The position numbers were made by a program, and so were the translations under genes. Of a DNA stretch of 64,000 bases, positions 1-11,820 are shown piece after piece; position 1 is the stretch's first letter, and every line of letters starts with the position of its first letter. The notes beneath the pieces were generated by a model. It worked only from the letters and a program-made list of their open reading frames with translations. It made no database searches and had not been told where the DNA came from. This DNA comes from Bolinopsis microptera (Eukaryota > Ctenophora > Tentaculata > Lobata > Bolinopsidae), in the NCBI RefSeq assembly GCF_026151205.1, contig NC_087078.1:9006675-9070674 (forward strand). The letters run 5' to 3'.

Positions 1-1
1 A

Positions 2-130
2 ATCTTCACAGGTGTCGATAACATCACGATAGAAGATGCAGAACAACAAGCAACAAACAGGGTACATTGGAGAGGCCTAATACATCGGAGAAAGGAGTTA
101 CTATGTGGTGCAGGCCACTCCAACGACTAG
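2..130 (+). pseudogene. Possible C-terminal end of a non-LTR retrotransposon ORF2
   Basis: The second forward frame is open from the window edge to a TAG at 128-130. It reads an acidic helix-like stretch (TIEDAEQQATNR) followed by VHWRGLIHRR and GAGHSND. An 'A-x-x-R-x-x-W-R' tail like this is common at the end of LINE reverse-transcriptase polyproteins. Only about 42 residues are visible, so the family assignment is tentative. It ends about 35 bp before the start of the duplicated segment at 164. Confidence 0.4.
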
Positions 131-1270
131 GAGGAGACCTTTTCAAGTACAAGTACAAGTAAGTATTTCAATCTTAATCATGACCTATCTGGATCATGAT
201 TAATAATCCGATTTTTAATAAGTTAATCGGGCGACGCCAGCACCCTTAATTCATCGGAAAAACATTTCCCAATTTTAAATTTCATCTTCCGGGATTAATG
301 ATCATAATGTCCATTCCCCATATCATTTAACAGTAAGTTTTCCAGGTAAGTGGGATCAAAGTGAAGAGAACAGCAGCTTACCACGTACACAGGAAGAATA
401 CTAACTGAAAGTGAAAGTGAAAGTGATGCTAATGTACTGTGTCTGTTAGTGTCGCTGATCAGTAAATTTATAATTACAGGTAAATATTGAGTACAGAAAC
501 CGATAATGGCAAATTCCTATTTTAACCATGAATTAGCATTAAATGTCACAAGTGTGTAGGAAGAGGGGTGGGCAGGGGGCCGGGGGGACCGCCCCCCCCC
601 CCCCCCCCCATAAAATCTGGAAAATGGGCCAAAAGGGGCCTGCAACTTTTTGGCCTCATTTGGCCTATCCTGTCTAGTGTCTAACTGCAGTCTAACTGCA
701 CGATGTCGATAGTTGCCGATTTATAAAATTCAGAAAACATTGCTAGTTACTCTTCTGTCCCGTGTTCAGTATCTTCAAGTAAATTATCAGGATACAATCC
801 AGCTGTGAGCTGGCATGAACCAAAAATCTGATAATTTATATTACATATTCCGATATTACGTGTCAGGATTCATCAGAAGTTCAGGAACCTAGCGATAATA
901 AAATTCAGATAACATTGCTGGTTACTCTTCTATGCCGTGTTCAGTATTTTCAATAGTAATACCAGAATTTTTCGATGAACCAGAAATCTGTTAATTTATA
1001 TTACATATTCTGATATTAAACGGGTTGCTGATTTTGATAAATAACATCTTGATCCGGCGTGATCAATTATTTTAATTAAAGTACAACGGCTGTACCCCTG
1101 ACTTTTTAACTTAATAAGCTAGACGTATATATTAGGACATTTGTAATTTGATAAAATTTAAAGTTTTGGTGTGTGAATTAAAGGTCTTTTTAAAAACAAA
1201 ACATATTACATGTCAGGATTCAACAGAAGTTCAGAAGCCTAGCGATTATAAAATTCAGATAACATGACTT

Positions 1271-1361
1271 TGTCCTGCTAATTTACTCCCACGGCATAAA
1301 AGAGTAATAAGTCATGATGACTTATTACTCTTTTATGCCGTGGGAGTAAATTAGCAGGACA
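1271..1361. repeat. Perfect 45-bp inverted repeat with a 1-nt loop
   Basis: The left arm (1271-1315, beginning TGTCCTGCTAATTTACTCCC) is the exact reverse complement of the right arm (1317-1361), with one base between them. Copy C carries only one arm at the matching place (about 7875-7920). The other arm was therefore either gained in copy A or lost from copy C. This is a strong hairpin or cruciform former. Confidence 0.95.
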
Positions 1362-2240
1362 CAGTTTGGCCCTTGTAGTCCAAATTTACATTACTTCATT
1401 GCTAGAATTCATTCCTTAAAACAAATTTTCCAAGAATTGTTCCAGTTTCTCCCTCTTTGCATGTTGTAACCTTTTTGAGAGTGAGACCTATTACTGTAAG
1501 AATATTTTTCAAAAGTTGCAGGACTTTTCCTTTGACCCTTAAATAAATTTGCACAACAAAATCTTTCTGGATTTATCATTTCATATTGCTAGATTTCAAT
1601 TCTGGAAGCAAATTTCCTGAAATTCTTTTCGAGAGAATGCAATATACATTCCTTTTTCAAACTAGTACGCTACACTTATATTATTTCGCAAGAGCTGCTT
1701 GCAGGCCCTTATAATATGCATTTAAAATCGTATTATTTTAATCGTTCTTGAAACTGAAAACCATAACTGATTACACACCGAATAGTAGACGTAGTAGCTA
1801 GTGCTATAATGTTCATACCTTTGTGCTGCTATGATATGATATTTCAGTTAATTACCTTTATATCATTATTTAGATTAACAAAATTGCTTTAACGTGTAGT
1901 GTTCCTTTCAGTAACATGCCGCCACCTCTAAGTCGCCCACAAAACGCCACTGAGCTGCAATTTTCTAGAAAGTGTCATCGATCTATTAAAGTTAAACTGA
2001 TGAAAATTCGTAAGCCGTGAATAAATGGGAAAAGCGAGCGACTGATTTCATTCTCGGTATCATTTTGCATTTGAGAACGGTTATTCCAATTTATATCATT
2101 TCCTTTTGTTTGGGAAAGGGAGACATTGCAACGGTCCACTCTACCCAATTATGGGTTTTGGTAAAATTATACGATACTAACTTATCGTATCTTCCTCATT
2201 ATTATTAACTTAGTATACGATACTAAATATCCTATCTACC

Positions 2241-3259
2241 GTGCGTTATTTGTGGTTATTAGTCGCTATACGGCTGAGTGGGTGCAGTGTACTGTGTGTC
2301 TTTAACACAGGGGACTCTAACACAGGGGACTCAGCTCCCAACACGATGAAAGATACACTACAAATATTGCACCTTCCTTCAAACAGTACTCGCCTGACTC
2401 TATTGATAATTATAAAGGCGAATGTTTTGAGACCGAACAGAGCTTGTCTGATTCTATCGATAAAGACGGGAGTTTTGAAACCGAACAGAGCTTGCCTGAT
2501 TCTATCGCATATCGAGAAAAGCAGGAGTTTTGAGACCGAACAGAGCTTGCTTAATTCAAGACCAAAGCACTCCGTTTCCAAACAACTATTTAGTCAGTTT
2601 TTAGCTGGCACAGGGTCAGAGAAAGTAAAGGATAACAGAGAAACGAGGATAGTAGATGGAACACCCTCTCTATTGTTGGACCTGAGAGGATGGGAGACTA
2701 GATACCCAGGATTAGAATCACCTCCGTACTCTAATGCAGACTTAATACTAGCTCTGGTTAGAAACCTTACTGAAAGACTGTACTCAGATTACCTATCCCA
2801 GCAGGAAGGGATCAGAGTCCGCAGAAATTCCACCTTGAAAGCTTGAAGTAGTTGTGGAAATAAGAAAGTTTAATAGTTGCCTGGAGAGGAAAACCCTTAG
2901 AAATTGCTGTTACTCCTCAGACCAGTCTTAGACTGAGAATTGCACTTGGGGTTTATGTCTGCTACATCAGAGACTTTTTAGAAGTATTTGAGGATAACTT
3001 GTTAACAGTAACTTTGAAAGAGTATCATCCCATAGAAACTCTCACGAAAGTTTTTAATCATATTGTTGTTGCAAAACCAAATTTAGAAGATTTGGGAAAT
3101 TCTATAAAGCAGTCTACAATACACAATGTGAACACATACGTGAAGGTTAAAGTTGGCGATATGCTTAATGGAACCGCAGAGTTATTGGATGAATTCTATA
3201 GCCCTTATAACTCAGAACTGTCAGACATTCTAGGAGATTCAAAATTTCTTTTTCTTTGA
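2241..3259 (+). pseudogene. Decayed CHST15-like carbohydrate sulfotransferase, copy A
   Basis: Three frames together spell the C-terminal half of a GalNAc4S-6ST/CHST15-type Golgi sulfotransferase. The first has RIVDGTPSLLLD and then LVRNLTERLYSDYLSQQ, which is the 3'-PAPS-binding 'LRNPVERLYSDYL' region. The second, about 2840-2925, has EVVVEIRKFNSCLERKTLRN. The third, about 2915-3259, has IALGVYVCYIRDFLEVF and then ELLDEFYSPYNSEL, which matches the family's terminal 'FYRPFN' block. Frame changes near 2815-2840 and 2920 and a stop at 2926-2930 break the gene. No 5'-PAPS-binding 'PKCGTT' loop is visible upstream; in its place a unit containing GACCGAACAGAGCTTG is repeated three times. An upstream ATG (1917) after a TTTCAG acceptor, with a GTAAGC donor at 2009, could be a relic 5' exon. 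I infer a non-functional copy; the family call rests on the C-terminal motifs. Confidence 0.7.
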
Positions 3260-3968
3260 CCTCTCTAGTCTCTATTTTCTTTATGAAAAATAAGAAAAAA
3301 GCGTGTTTTGTTAATTGCTGGCTCTGTTACGTCACAAGGACAACTCCATTGCTCACCGTAGCTGAACAGCCAATCAAATAGTTGCCAGCTAGATAAGAGC
3401 CCAGGGGATCATTCTCAGGAACTGAGAATTTTGAAATCTAAATAATTATCACAAGGTGGAACTACTCAAGTTTTTTCTGATAAATATAATCTTGGTCATA
3501 TTATTGACCATGACTATGATACGTGTCTGAGGGGTGAACGATGTATGTTCAAATTCCTGATTATTATAGAACTATACGTGTATAATTAATGAGTCTAAGC
3601 TAGCAGGCATCTTTTTTAAATACTACATTTAGCTGCAAGAGCTACCTGGAATACGAATCACAGTATTTTGATAATAGCGATATATGTAATATTTGCTTTT
3701 AGGAAGATATTGATATACCAAAATAGAAAATTTAGCACGTTAACTCTGCAAGAGCTGAAATCTTTGCTAGGATCGTATTGAACTAACATTCCAACGATCT
3801 CGATCAGCACCCAATCAATGAGTTACAGATTTATAACAGACAATCGAGGTTACTCTCAGCAAATGGGGATAAGGCTAGAGCAATCTTTGGAGCCAATCAA
3901 ACACAGAATGAAATTAAGTATTGCAAACAGTAATTTCAGACAACTAATAATTATAAAGAGCGCCTCAT

Positions 3969-4063
3969 CACGTGACACAACACCCACGTGGGCGCCCACG
4001 TGGTCAAGTGGCCGCCCAGAGCTGATTTGGTGCAGGGAAACAAAGCAAGCTGAAAGGTATAAA
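3969..4063 (+). promoter_or_regulatory. Putative core promoter of the peptide gene: three E-boxes and a TATA box
   Basis: CACGTG palindromes lie at 3969-3974, 3985-3990 and 3997-4002. A TATAAAT box follows at 4058-4064, 95 bp before the ATG at 4155. Initiation would be expected near 4088. The spacing is that of a classical TATA promoter with proximal bHLH-type sites. This is inferred from sequence only. Confidence 0.5.
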
Positions 4064-4154
4064 TGTGGCAGATTCTGTAGCACTGCCTCACTCTCAAAGT
4101 TTGACTCGGTGATTTTACTACAGAATTTCAAGTTTCCTCAATCTCCATCTCATC

Positions 4155-4526
4155 ATGATCAAGTCCTCAGTATTCTTTCTGCTAGCGTAAGTTATCATCT
4201 GCATACTGATACGCAGTACTATATTCTCGATTTACTGGGCCTGATTTAATTCTCCAATTATCGGTTTTATATGCACCGGCTGTTTTGAGATTTATCGCAA
4301 ATGGATCACCAGTCCAAACTACAAGTTCATTATCTTACAATTCTACAGATCTGAAATTTAACATCATTTCAGTTCTCTGTTCCTGGCAATGATAGCAGAG
4401 TTAGTTTTAGTGGAATGTGGTGTAATAACCAGCGGTGAGGAGAGTTTGCAGACACCCATGGGATCTGAAGAGGAGCAGTGGCCAAACTGGTGGGGACGGG
4501 GTGCAAACGGGGTGGGTTTATTTTAA
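4155..4526 (+). CDS. Candidate secreted peptide precursor, 61 aa, two exons
   Basis: I joined 4155-4186 to 4373-4526. The donor is GC|GTAAGT and the acceptor ATTTCAG|T; the phases fit and the stop is TAA at 4524-4526. The protein opens with a strong signal peptide (MIKSSVFFLLASLFLAMIAE, then LVLVECG). An acidic spacer with several Glu follows, then EEEQWPNWWGR and a short tail GANGVGLF. Cleavage after the Glu run and at Gly-Arg would release an N-terminal Gln peptide (pGlu-WPNWW-amide). Acidic N-terminal cleavage plus G-R amidation is known from cnidarian precursors. Only one peptide copy is present, whereas most such precursors have several, so another secreted small protein is possible. A longer single-frame ORF (3818-4249) crosses exon 1 but resembles nothing. 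I recognise no homologue. Confidence 0.5.
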
Positions 4527-5410
4527 CTAAACTTATTAAACAACACACATCCAGTGATAATGTTTTATGTTGTTAGTTTCGCATAAATAGAGTGGCTCTA
4601 CCATATCTTAGTTCGTTTGATAAAGATTGAAGCCGGAGGTCCCCAGGTTATGTAATGTTACAAAATTTCATACATTTGCAGGGAGGTAACCCGCAATAAG
4701 GACACTAACTGTCGATGAACGATAACAAAGTGAAAGAGAAACTGACAGAAAAATTACTAAGGGATAATTCATTTGAACCAGCCTGTTTATGCAAGCTCAA
4801 CCTTGTGATTGTGATTAAGTATATAATATGCAAGTTTTGGTTTACATGAATTATGTGTTTCATTTATTGATGTTTTAATATCTGTAGTCTAGTGATGAAC
4901 CATGAGATATAATCAGATTCTGGACTTCTGTGCTCACACAAACCTAGTAGAATAAAATAAAATACAACAATTAAATTAAATTATCGATTCAGAAGAAATC
5001 GAGTTTAAGATAAATCAGATTTCACTCTAAGATAAGTTCTGTGGTTGTGACTCAATCTTATGACATGTAAAATCAATAAATGTTTTTGCCATGAAACGGA
5101 CCAAACTGATCCTAACTCATATTCCACTCATCATAGCATATCGCTTCAGCATGTACAAAGGGCATAACCTCAATCAGTTTAATGTAGTGAAATGACTGGT
5201 GTGAATGAAGTAGTGTACTAATACAAGATGGAGAGGATCAGGTAAGCTTAGTCAGCATCCATGATGTTACAAACCCTCTGGGACATTACTGCGCCCAGTC
5301 TCCAAAGTTACAGTAAATTCCTACTACGGACAAACAAACACAGACAAAACACCAACAAGAAACTGATATACACTAGCTAGCTCAGAGAGGAAATGAGTAC
5401 CGGCTCAGGA
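4527..5410. other. Non-coding stretch, no gene seen
   Basis: AT-rich sequence follows the peptide gene. There is no canonical AATAAA close to the stop codon, and no coding pattern on either strand. An isolated donor-like AG|GTAAGC occurs near 5240 without a convincing exon. Confidence 0.5.
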
Positions 5411-7630
5411 GGTATGTCAAAACAGGGCGCCCTTTCGAACACTACTCGGGCTAGAATCAGTGCAATTCGGACACTACTATGCAACTGAACCATGCAAAAC
5501 TATATAAGTACACCTATGCTGGCAAGGCAATAGGTCAGACTGCCAGTCCTTATGACATGTAATCCCATTTTTCTCAATCTCCTTTGCATGCTATTTGCTG
5601 AAATCGCGATCAAATCACAGTATTTATTAACCGGGTTTTATAATAAATTACATTATTTCAATCTTAATCATGACCTATCTGGATCATGATTAATAATCCG
5701 ATTTTTAATAAGTTAATCGGGCGACGCCAGCACCCTTAATTCATCGGAAAAACATTTCCCAATTTTAAATTTCATCTTCCGGGATTAATGATCATAATGT
5801 CCATTCCCCATATCATTTAACAGTAAGTTTTCCAGGTAAGTGGGATCAAAGTGAAGAGAACAGCAGCTTACCACGTACACAGGAAGAATACTAACTGAAA
5901 GTGAAAGTGAAAGTGATGCTAATGTACTGTGTCTGTGTCTGTTAGTGTCGCTGATCAGTAAATTTATAATTACAGGTAAATATTGAGTACAGAAACCGAT
6001 AATGGTAAATTCCTATTTTAACCATGAATTAGCATTAAATGTCACAAGTGTGTAGGAAGAGGGGTGGGCAGGGGGGCCGGGGGGACCGCCCCCCCCCCCC
6101 CCATAAAATCTGGAAAATGGGCCAAAAGGGGCCTGCAACTTTTTGGCCTCATTTGGCCTATCCTGTCTACTGTCTAGTGTCTAACTGCAGTCTAACTGCA
6201 CGATGTCGATAGTTGCCGATTTATAAAATTCAGAAAACATTGCTAGTTACTCTTCTGTCCCGTGTTCAGTATCTTCAAGTAAATTATCAGGATACAATCC
6301 AGCTGTGAGCTGGCATGAACCAAAAATCTGATAATTTATATTACATATTCCGATATTACGTGTCAGGATTCATCAGAAGTTCAGGAACCTAGCGATAATA
6401 AAATTCAGATAACATTGCTGGTTACTCTTCTATGCCGTGTTCAGTATTTTCAATAGTAATACCAGAATTTTTCGATGAACCAGAAATCTGTTAATTTATA
6501 TTACATATTCTGATATTAGAGGTATGTCAAAACAGGGCGCCCTTTCGAACACTACTCGGGCTAGAATCAGTGCAATTCGGACACTACTATGCAACTGAAC
6601 CATGCAAAACTATATAAGTACACCTATGCTGGCAAGGCAATAGGTCAGACTGCCAGTCCTTATGACATGTAATCCCATTTTTCTCAATCTCCTTTGCATG
6701 CTATTTGCTGAAATCGCGATCAAATCACAGTATTTATTAACCGGGTTTTATAATAAATTACATTATTTCAATCTTAATCATGACCTATCTGGATCATGAT
6801 TAATAATCCGATTTTTAATAAGTTAATCGGGCGACGCCAGCACCCTTAATTCATCGGAAAAACATTTCCCAATTTTAAATTTCATCTTCCGGGATTAATG
6901 ATCATAATGTCCATTCCCCATATCATTTAACAGTAAGTTTTCCAGGTAAGTGGGATCAAAGTGAAGAGAACAGCAGCTTACCACGTACACAGGAAGAATA
7001 CTAACTGAAAGTGAAAGTGAAAGTGATGCTAATGTACTGTGTCTGTGTCTGTTAGTGTCGCTGATCAGTAAATTTATAATTACAGGTAAATATTGAGTAC
7101 AGAAACCGATAATGGTAAATTCCTATTTTAACCATGAATTAGCATTAAATGTCACAAGTGTGTAGGAAGAGGGGTGGGCAGGGGGGCCGGGGGGACCGCC
7201 CCCCCCCCCCCCCCCATAAAATCTGGAAAATGGGCCAAAAGGGGCCTGCAACTTTTTGGCCTCATTTGGCCTATCCTGTCTAGTGTCTAGTGTCTAACTG
7301 CAGTCTAACTGCACGATGTCGATAGTTGCCGATTTATAAAATTCAGAAAACATTGCTAGTTACTCTTCTGTCCCGTGTTCAGTATCTTCAAGTAAATTAT
7401 CAGGATACAATCCAGCTGTGAGCTGGCATGAACCAAAAATCTGATAATTTATATTACATATTCCGATATTACGTGTCAGGATTCATCAGAAGTTCAGGAA
7501 CCTAGCGATTATAAAATTCAGATAACATTGCTGGTTACTCTTCTATGCCGTGTTCAGTATTTTCAATAGTAATACCAGAATTTTTCGATGAACCAGAAAT
7601 CTGTTAATTTATATTACATATTCTGATATT
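5411..7630. repeat. Two tandem 1.11-kb units, including segment copy B and the start of copy C
   Basis: The sequence beginning GGTATGTCAAAACAGGGCGC at 5411 recurs at 6521, a period of 1110 bp. Each unit has about 243 bp of unique head (5411-5653, 6521-6763), then the same 850-bp segment that starts copy A at 164. Unit 1 ends abruptly after CATATTCTGATATTA (about 6518) and re-enters the head. Unit 2 runs on into the full-length copy C. Confidence 0.9.
5511..5518 (+). promoter_or_regulatory. TATA-like box in duplicated head (second copy at 6611-6618)
   Basis: TATATAAG stands in a GC-richer context in both tandem heads, before a purine-rich start region (GGCAAGGCAATAGG). In copy C it lies about 1.9 kb upstream of the sulfotransferase relic, so it may be the remnant promoter of that gene. 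The evidence is weak. Confidence 0.25.
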
Positions 7631-10150
7631 AAACGGGTTGCTGATTTTGATAAATAACATCTTGATCCGGCGTGATCAATTATTTTAATTAAAGTACAAC
7701 GGCTGTACCCCTGACTTTTTAACTTAATAAGCTAGACGTATATATTAGGACATTTGTAATTTGATAAAATTTAAAGTTTTGGTGTGTGAATTAAAGGTCT
7801 TTTTAAAAACAAAACATATTACATGTCAGGATTCAACAGAAGTTCAGAAGCCTAGCGATTATAAAATTCAGATAACATGACTTATTACTCTTTTATGCCG
7901 TGGGAGTAAATTAGCAGGACACAGTTTGCCCCTTGTAGTCCAAATTTACATTACTTCATTGCTAGAATTCATTCCTTAAAACAAATTTTCCAAGAATTGT
8001 TCCAGTTTCTCCCTCTTTGCATGTTGTAACCTTTTTGAGAGTGAGACCTATTACTGTAAGAATATTTTTCAAAAGTTGCAGGACTTTTCCTTTGACCCTT
8101 AAATAAATTTGCACAACAAAATCTTTCTGGATTTATCATTTCATATTGCTAGATTTCAATTCTGGAAGCAAATTTCCTGAAATTCTTTTCGAGAGAATGC
8201 AATATACATTCCTTTTTCAAACTAGTACGCTACACTTATATTATTTCGCAAGAGCTGCTTGCAGGCCCTTATAATATGCATTTAAAATCGTATTATTTTA
8301 ATCGTTCTTGAAACTGAAAACCATAACTGATTACACACCGAATAGTAGACGTAGTAGCTAGTGCTATAATGTTCATACCTTTGTGCTGCTATAATATGAT
8401 ATTTCAGTTAATTACCTTTATATCATTATTTAGATTAACAAAATTGCTTTAACGTGTAGTGTTCCTTTCAGTAACATGCCGCCACCTCTAAGTCGCCCAC
8501 AAAACGCCACTGAGCTGCAATTTTCTAGAAAGTGTCATCGATCTATTAAAGTTAAACTGATGAAAATTCGTAAGCCGTGAATAAATGGGAAAAGCGAGCG
8601 ACTGATTTCATTCTCGGTATCATTTTGCATTTGAGAACGGTTATTCCAATTTATATCATTTCCCTTTGTTTGGGAAAGGGAGACATTGCAACGGTCCACT
8701 CTACCCAATTATGGGTTTTGGTAAAATTATACGATACTAACTTATCGTATCTTCCTCATTATTATTAACTTAGTATACGATACTAAATATCCTATCTACC
8801 GTGCGTTATTTGTGGTTATTAGTCGCTATACGGCTGAGTGGGTGCAGTGTACTGTGTGTCTTTAACACAGGGGACTCTAACACAGGGGACTCAGCTCCCA
8901 ACACGATGAAAGATACACTACAAATATTGCACCTTCCTTCAAACAGTACTCGCCTGACTCTATTGATAATTATAAAGGCGAATGTTTTGAGACCGAACAG
9001 AGCTTGTCTGATTCTATCGATAAAGACGGGAGTTTTGAAACCGAACAGAGCTTGCCTGATTCTATCGCATATCGAGAAAAGCAGGAGTTTTGAGACCGAA
9101 CAGAGCTTGCTTAATTCAAGACCAAAGCACTCCGTTTCCAAACAACTATTTAGTCAGTTTTTAGCTGGCACAGGGTCAGAGAAAGTAAAGGATAACAGAG
9201 AAACGAGGATAGTAGATGGAACACCCTCTCTATTGTTGGACCTGAGAGGATGGGAGACTAGATACCCAGGATTAGAATCACCTCCGTACTATAATGCAGA
9301 CTTAATACTAGCTCTGGTTAGAAACCTTACTGAAAGATTGTACTCAGATTACCTATCCCAGCAGGAAGGGATCAGAGTCCGCAGAAATTCCACCTTGGAA
9401 GCTTGAAGTAGTTGTGGAAATAAGAAAGTTTAATAGTTGCCTGGAGAGGAAAACCCTTAGAAATTGCTGTTACTCCTCAGACCAGTCTTAGACTGAGAAT
9501 TGCACTTGGGGTTTATGTCTGCTACATCAGAGACTTTTTAGAAGTATTTGAGGATAACTTGTTAACAGTAACTTTGAAAGAGTATCATCCTATAGAAACT
9601 CTCACGAAAGTTTTAGTCATATCGTTGTTGCAAAACCAAATTTAGAAGATTTGGGAAATTTCATAAAGCAGTCTACAATACACAATGTGAACACATACGT
9701 GAAGGTTAAAGTTGGCGATATGCTTCATGGAACCGCAGAGTTGTTGGATGAATTCTATAGCCCTTATAACTCAGAACTGTCAGACATTCTAGGAGATTCA
9801 AAATTTCTTTTTCTTTGACCTCTCTAGTCTCTATTTTCTTTATGAAAAATAAGAAAAAAGCGTGTTTTGTTAATTGCTGGCTCTGTTACGTCACAAGGAC
9901 TACTCCTTATTCTTGAAGTTGAGCGGGTAAATTTATGGCATTAGAGCATTAGGTGGCATTGCTCACCGTATCTGAACAGCCAATCAAATAGTTGCCAGCT
10001 GGGACCAGGGGATAATTCTCAGGAACTGAGAATTTTGAAATCTAAATAATTCTTACAAGGTGGAACTACTCAACAAAAAAGTTCGACTATTTTGGAAGTT
10101 TTTTCTGATAAATATAATCTTGGTCATATTATCATGATTATGATACGTAT
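6764..10150. repeat. Segmental duplication, copy C (full length)
   Basis: This is nearly identical to copy A (164-3530). It lacks one arm of the 45-bp inverted repeat and carries an extra stretch near 9900-9960 (ACTCCTTATTCTTGAAGTTG and following). A third, 150-bp fragment of the same family lies at about 10421-10570. Confidence 0.9.
8801..9818 (+). pseudogene. Decayed CHST15-like carbohydrate sulfotransferase, copy C
   Basis: This is the second copy of the relic at 2241-3259. The 201-codon open stretch differs at two residues (Tyr for Ser after SPPY, Glu for Lys near the end). The reading frame has the same shift after SDYLSQQEGIRV. It has one further lesion: a base missing in TTTTAGTCAT (near 9613; copy A has TTTTTAATCAT), which breaks the C-terminal block that copy A keeps open. 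Copy C is therefore more decayed at its 3' end than copy A. Both lack the upstream PAPS loop. Confidence 0.7.
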
Positions 10151-10420
10151 TGTATAATGTTTTATTTTTAACAAAAATTATTTGTGAAATATCATTCAGC
10201 AGTCTATGCATTAAAAAAATAAAATGTAGACAATGCAGCGCTGACTCTGCCGAGAAACAAAAACAAATTTTGCAGTAAGGAGTCGGGGCGAAACACTCAG
10301 TGTCAACCATGCCTGTAAAAAAGTTCAAGGTTATGGCAGAGGGGGGGGGGGGAATCGCTCACTAGACAAAAAGAAAGACATTGATTTTACAATATAATTT
10401 TAACAATGGAAAATACAACA

Positions 10421-10570
10421 CTGAAAATCATAACTGATTACACACCGAATAGTAGTAGCTAGTGCTATAATGTTCATACCTTTGTGCTGCTATAATATGA
10501 TATTTCATTTAATTACCTTTATATCATTATTTAGATTAAAAAATTGCTTTAACGTGTAGTGTTTCTTTCA
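10421..10570. repeat. Third fragment of the duplicated segment
   Basis: This matches about 1752-1910 (ACTGATTACACACCGAATAG through the pyrimidine-rich GTGTTTCTTTCAG). It is the part just upstream of the relic acceptor and is cut on both sides. Confidence 0.8.
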
Positions 10571-10842
10571 GTTACAACTAACATCATGGTGGTTGCCATG
10601 GTTACATCATGCTGAAATTAGATAATTTTCAGTCAGCTAACGTTGCTAAAAGAAGCTTAATTTCCTTTTACCAAATTGCAGAGAAAATTACAGAAAAATT
10701 GTATCACAAAAAGCAATAAAATTAATTTGCAAAACTATTCATCTTCATTCTAATAAATTCCCATAAAGTTCATTAGATATTACATTTTATTTGATGCCAA
10801 AAAATAACTAATTTGAATTTACTCTAAATAAAGGTCGGTGTG

Positions 10843-11346
10843 ATTAATAGTAACGGTGCAACTAATAGTAACGGTGCGACTAATAGTAACGGTGCGACTA
10901 ATAGTAGCGGTGCGACTAATAGTAACGGTGCAACTAATAGTAACGGTGCGACTCTAATAGTAACGGTGTGATTAATAGTATCGGTGCAACTAATAGTAAC
11001 GGTGCGACTAATAGTAACGGTGCAACTAATAGTAACGGTGCGACTAATAGTAACGGTGCGACTAATAGTAACGGTGCAACTAATAGTAACGGTGCAACTA
11101 ATAGTAACGGTGCGACTAATAGTAACGGTGCGACTAATAGTAACGGTGCGACTAATAGTAGCGGTGCGACTAATAGTAGCGGTGCAACTAATAGTAACGG
11201 TGCGACTAATAGTAACGGTGCGACTAATAGTAACGGTGCGACTAATAGTAACGGTGCGACTAATAGTAACGGTGCGACTAATAGTAACGGTGCGACTAAT
11301 AGTAACGGTGCGACTAATAGTAACGGTGCAACTAATAGTAACGGTG
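10843..11346. repeat. 18-bp minisatellite (ACTAATAGTAACGGTGCG), about 28 units
   Basis: The 18-bp period creates long spurious ORFs in several frames (for example GATNSN repeats). Unit variants are A/G changes. One unit near 10950 carries a 2-bp insertion (GACTCTAATAG). No coding function is apparent. Confidence 0.95.
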
Positions 11347-11820
11347 AAGCAATCCCAGAACTTCATTAAATAAACAGCCAAGAAAACATATCACTGCACT
11401 TTCTGATAAAAATTAATTAATAGTTCTGAACTAATTAACTAATTAACTTATTATATTCTTATAAACTCAAAGAATGAATTATGAACTAAACTAAATTAAA
11501 TGCTAAGTAGAAATACGGAAATCTAAATTGTGATCATATTACATATAAACTTTAAGTTATCTTAACGCACAAATTAATTATATATCCTCTTTAATTTCTT
11601 TTCATTAAACACAAATAGCTCTTCATGCTCTAAATAATAACACTGGTTTATGTTTTAACTTAAAACTTATAATTCAAAATTCACCCAAAAATCAAATATC
11701 TGTTTTTATGTGGAAAAACTTTAAAACTTTATGTGTTAAAACCCCCCCCCCAGCAGTTCTACTTCTCAAACTATGAAAGTCCCGCGTAATGTCCCCTTAA
11801 TATTGCACCTTTTTACCAGA
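11347..11820. other. AT-rich non-coding stretch downstream of PCIF1
   Basis: This is the 3' flank of the minus-strand cap methyltransferase gene. It contains a C10 tract near 11742-11751. No coding sequence or clear polyadenylation hexamer was identified. Confidence 0.5.

Larger units (their letters stand above)
164..3530. repeat. Segmental duplication, copy A (full length)
   Basis: This block is repeated almost base for base at 6764-10150 (copy C). Its first 850 bp also occur at 5654-6518 (copy B). A poly-C run (about 590-610), CTGTGTCTGT length variants and a few SNPs and indels distinguish the copies. Homology fades after about 3400, where copies A and C carry different small indels. The block contains the broken sulfotransferase gene. 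The high identity means either recent duplication or unresolved haplotypes in the assembly. Confidence 0.9.

Noticed and set aside
2017-2208. 63-aa ORF upstream of the sulfotransferase relic, duplicated at 8577
   Set aside because: Starts at GTG directly after a donor-like GTAAGC and lacks homology; conserved only because the segment was duplicated.
3818-4249. 143-aa plus-strand ORF
   Set aside because: Crosses the TATA box and the first exon and intron of the peptide gene; no domain, no signal peptide.
10824-11381. Long repeat proteins (GATNSN and ATISRTVT type) across the 18-bp minisatellite
   Set aside because: Open in several frames on both strands only because the period is a multiple of three; no start context or flanking domain.
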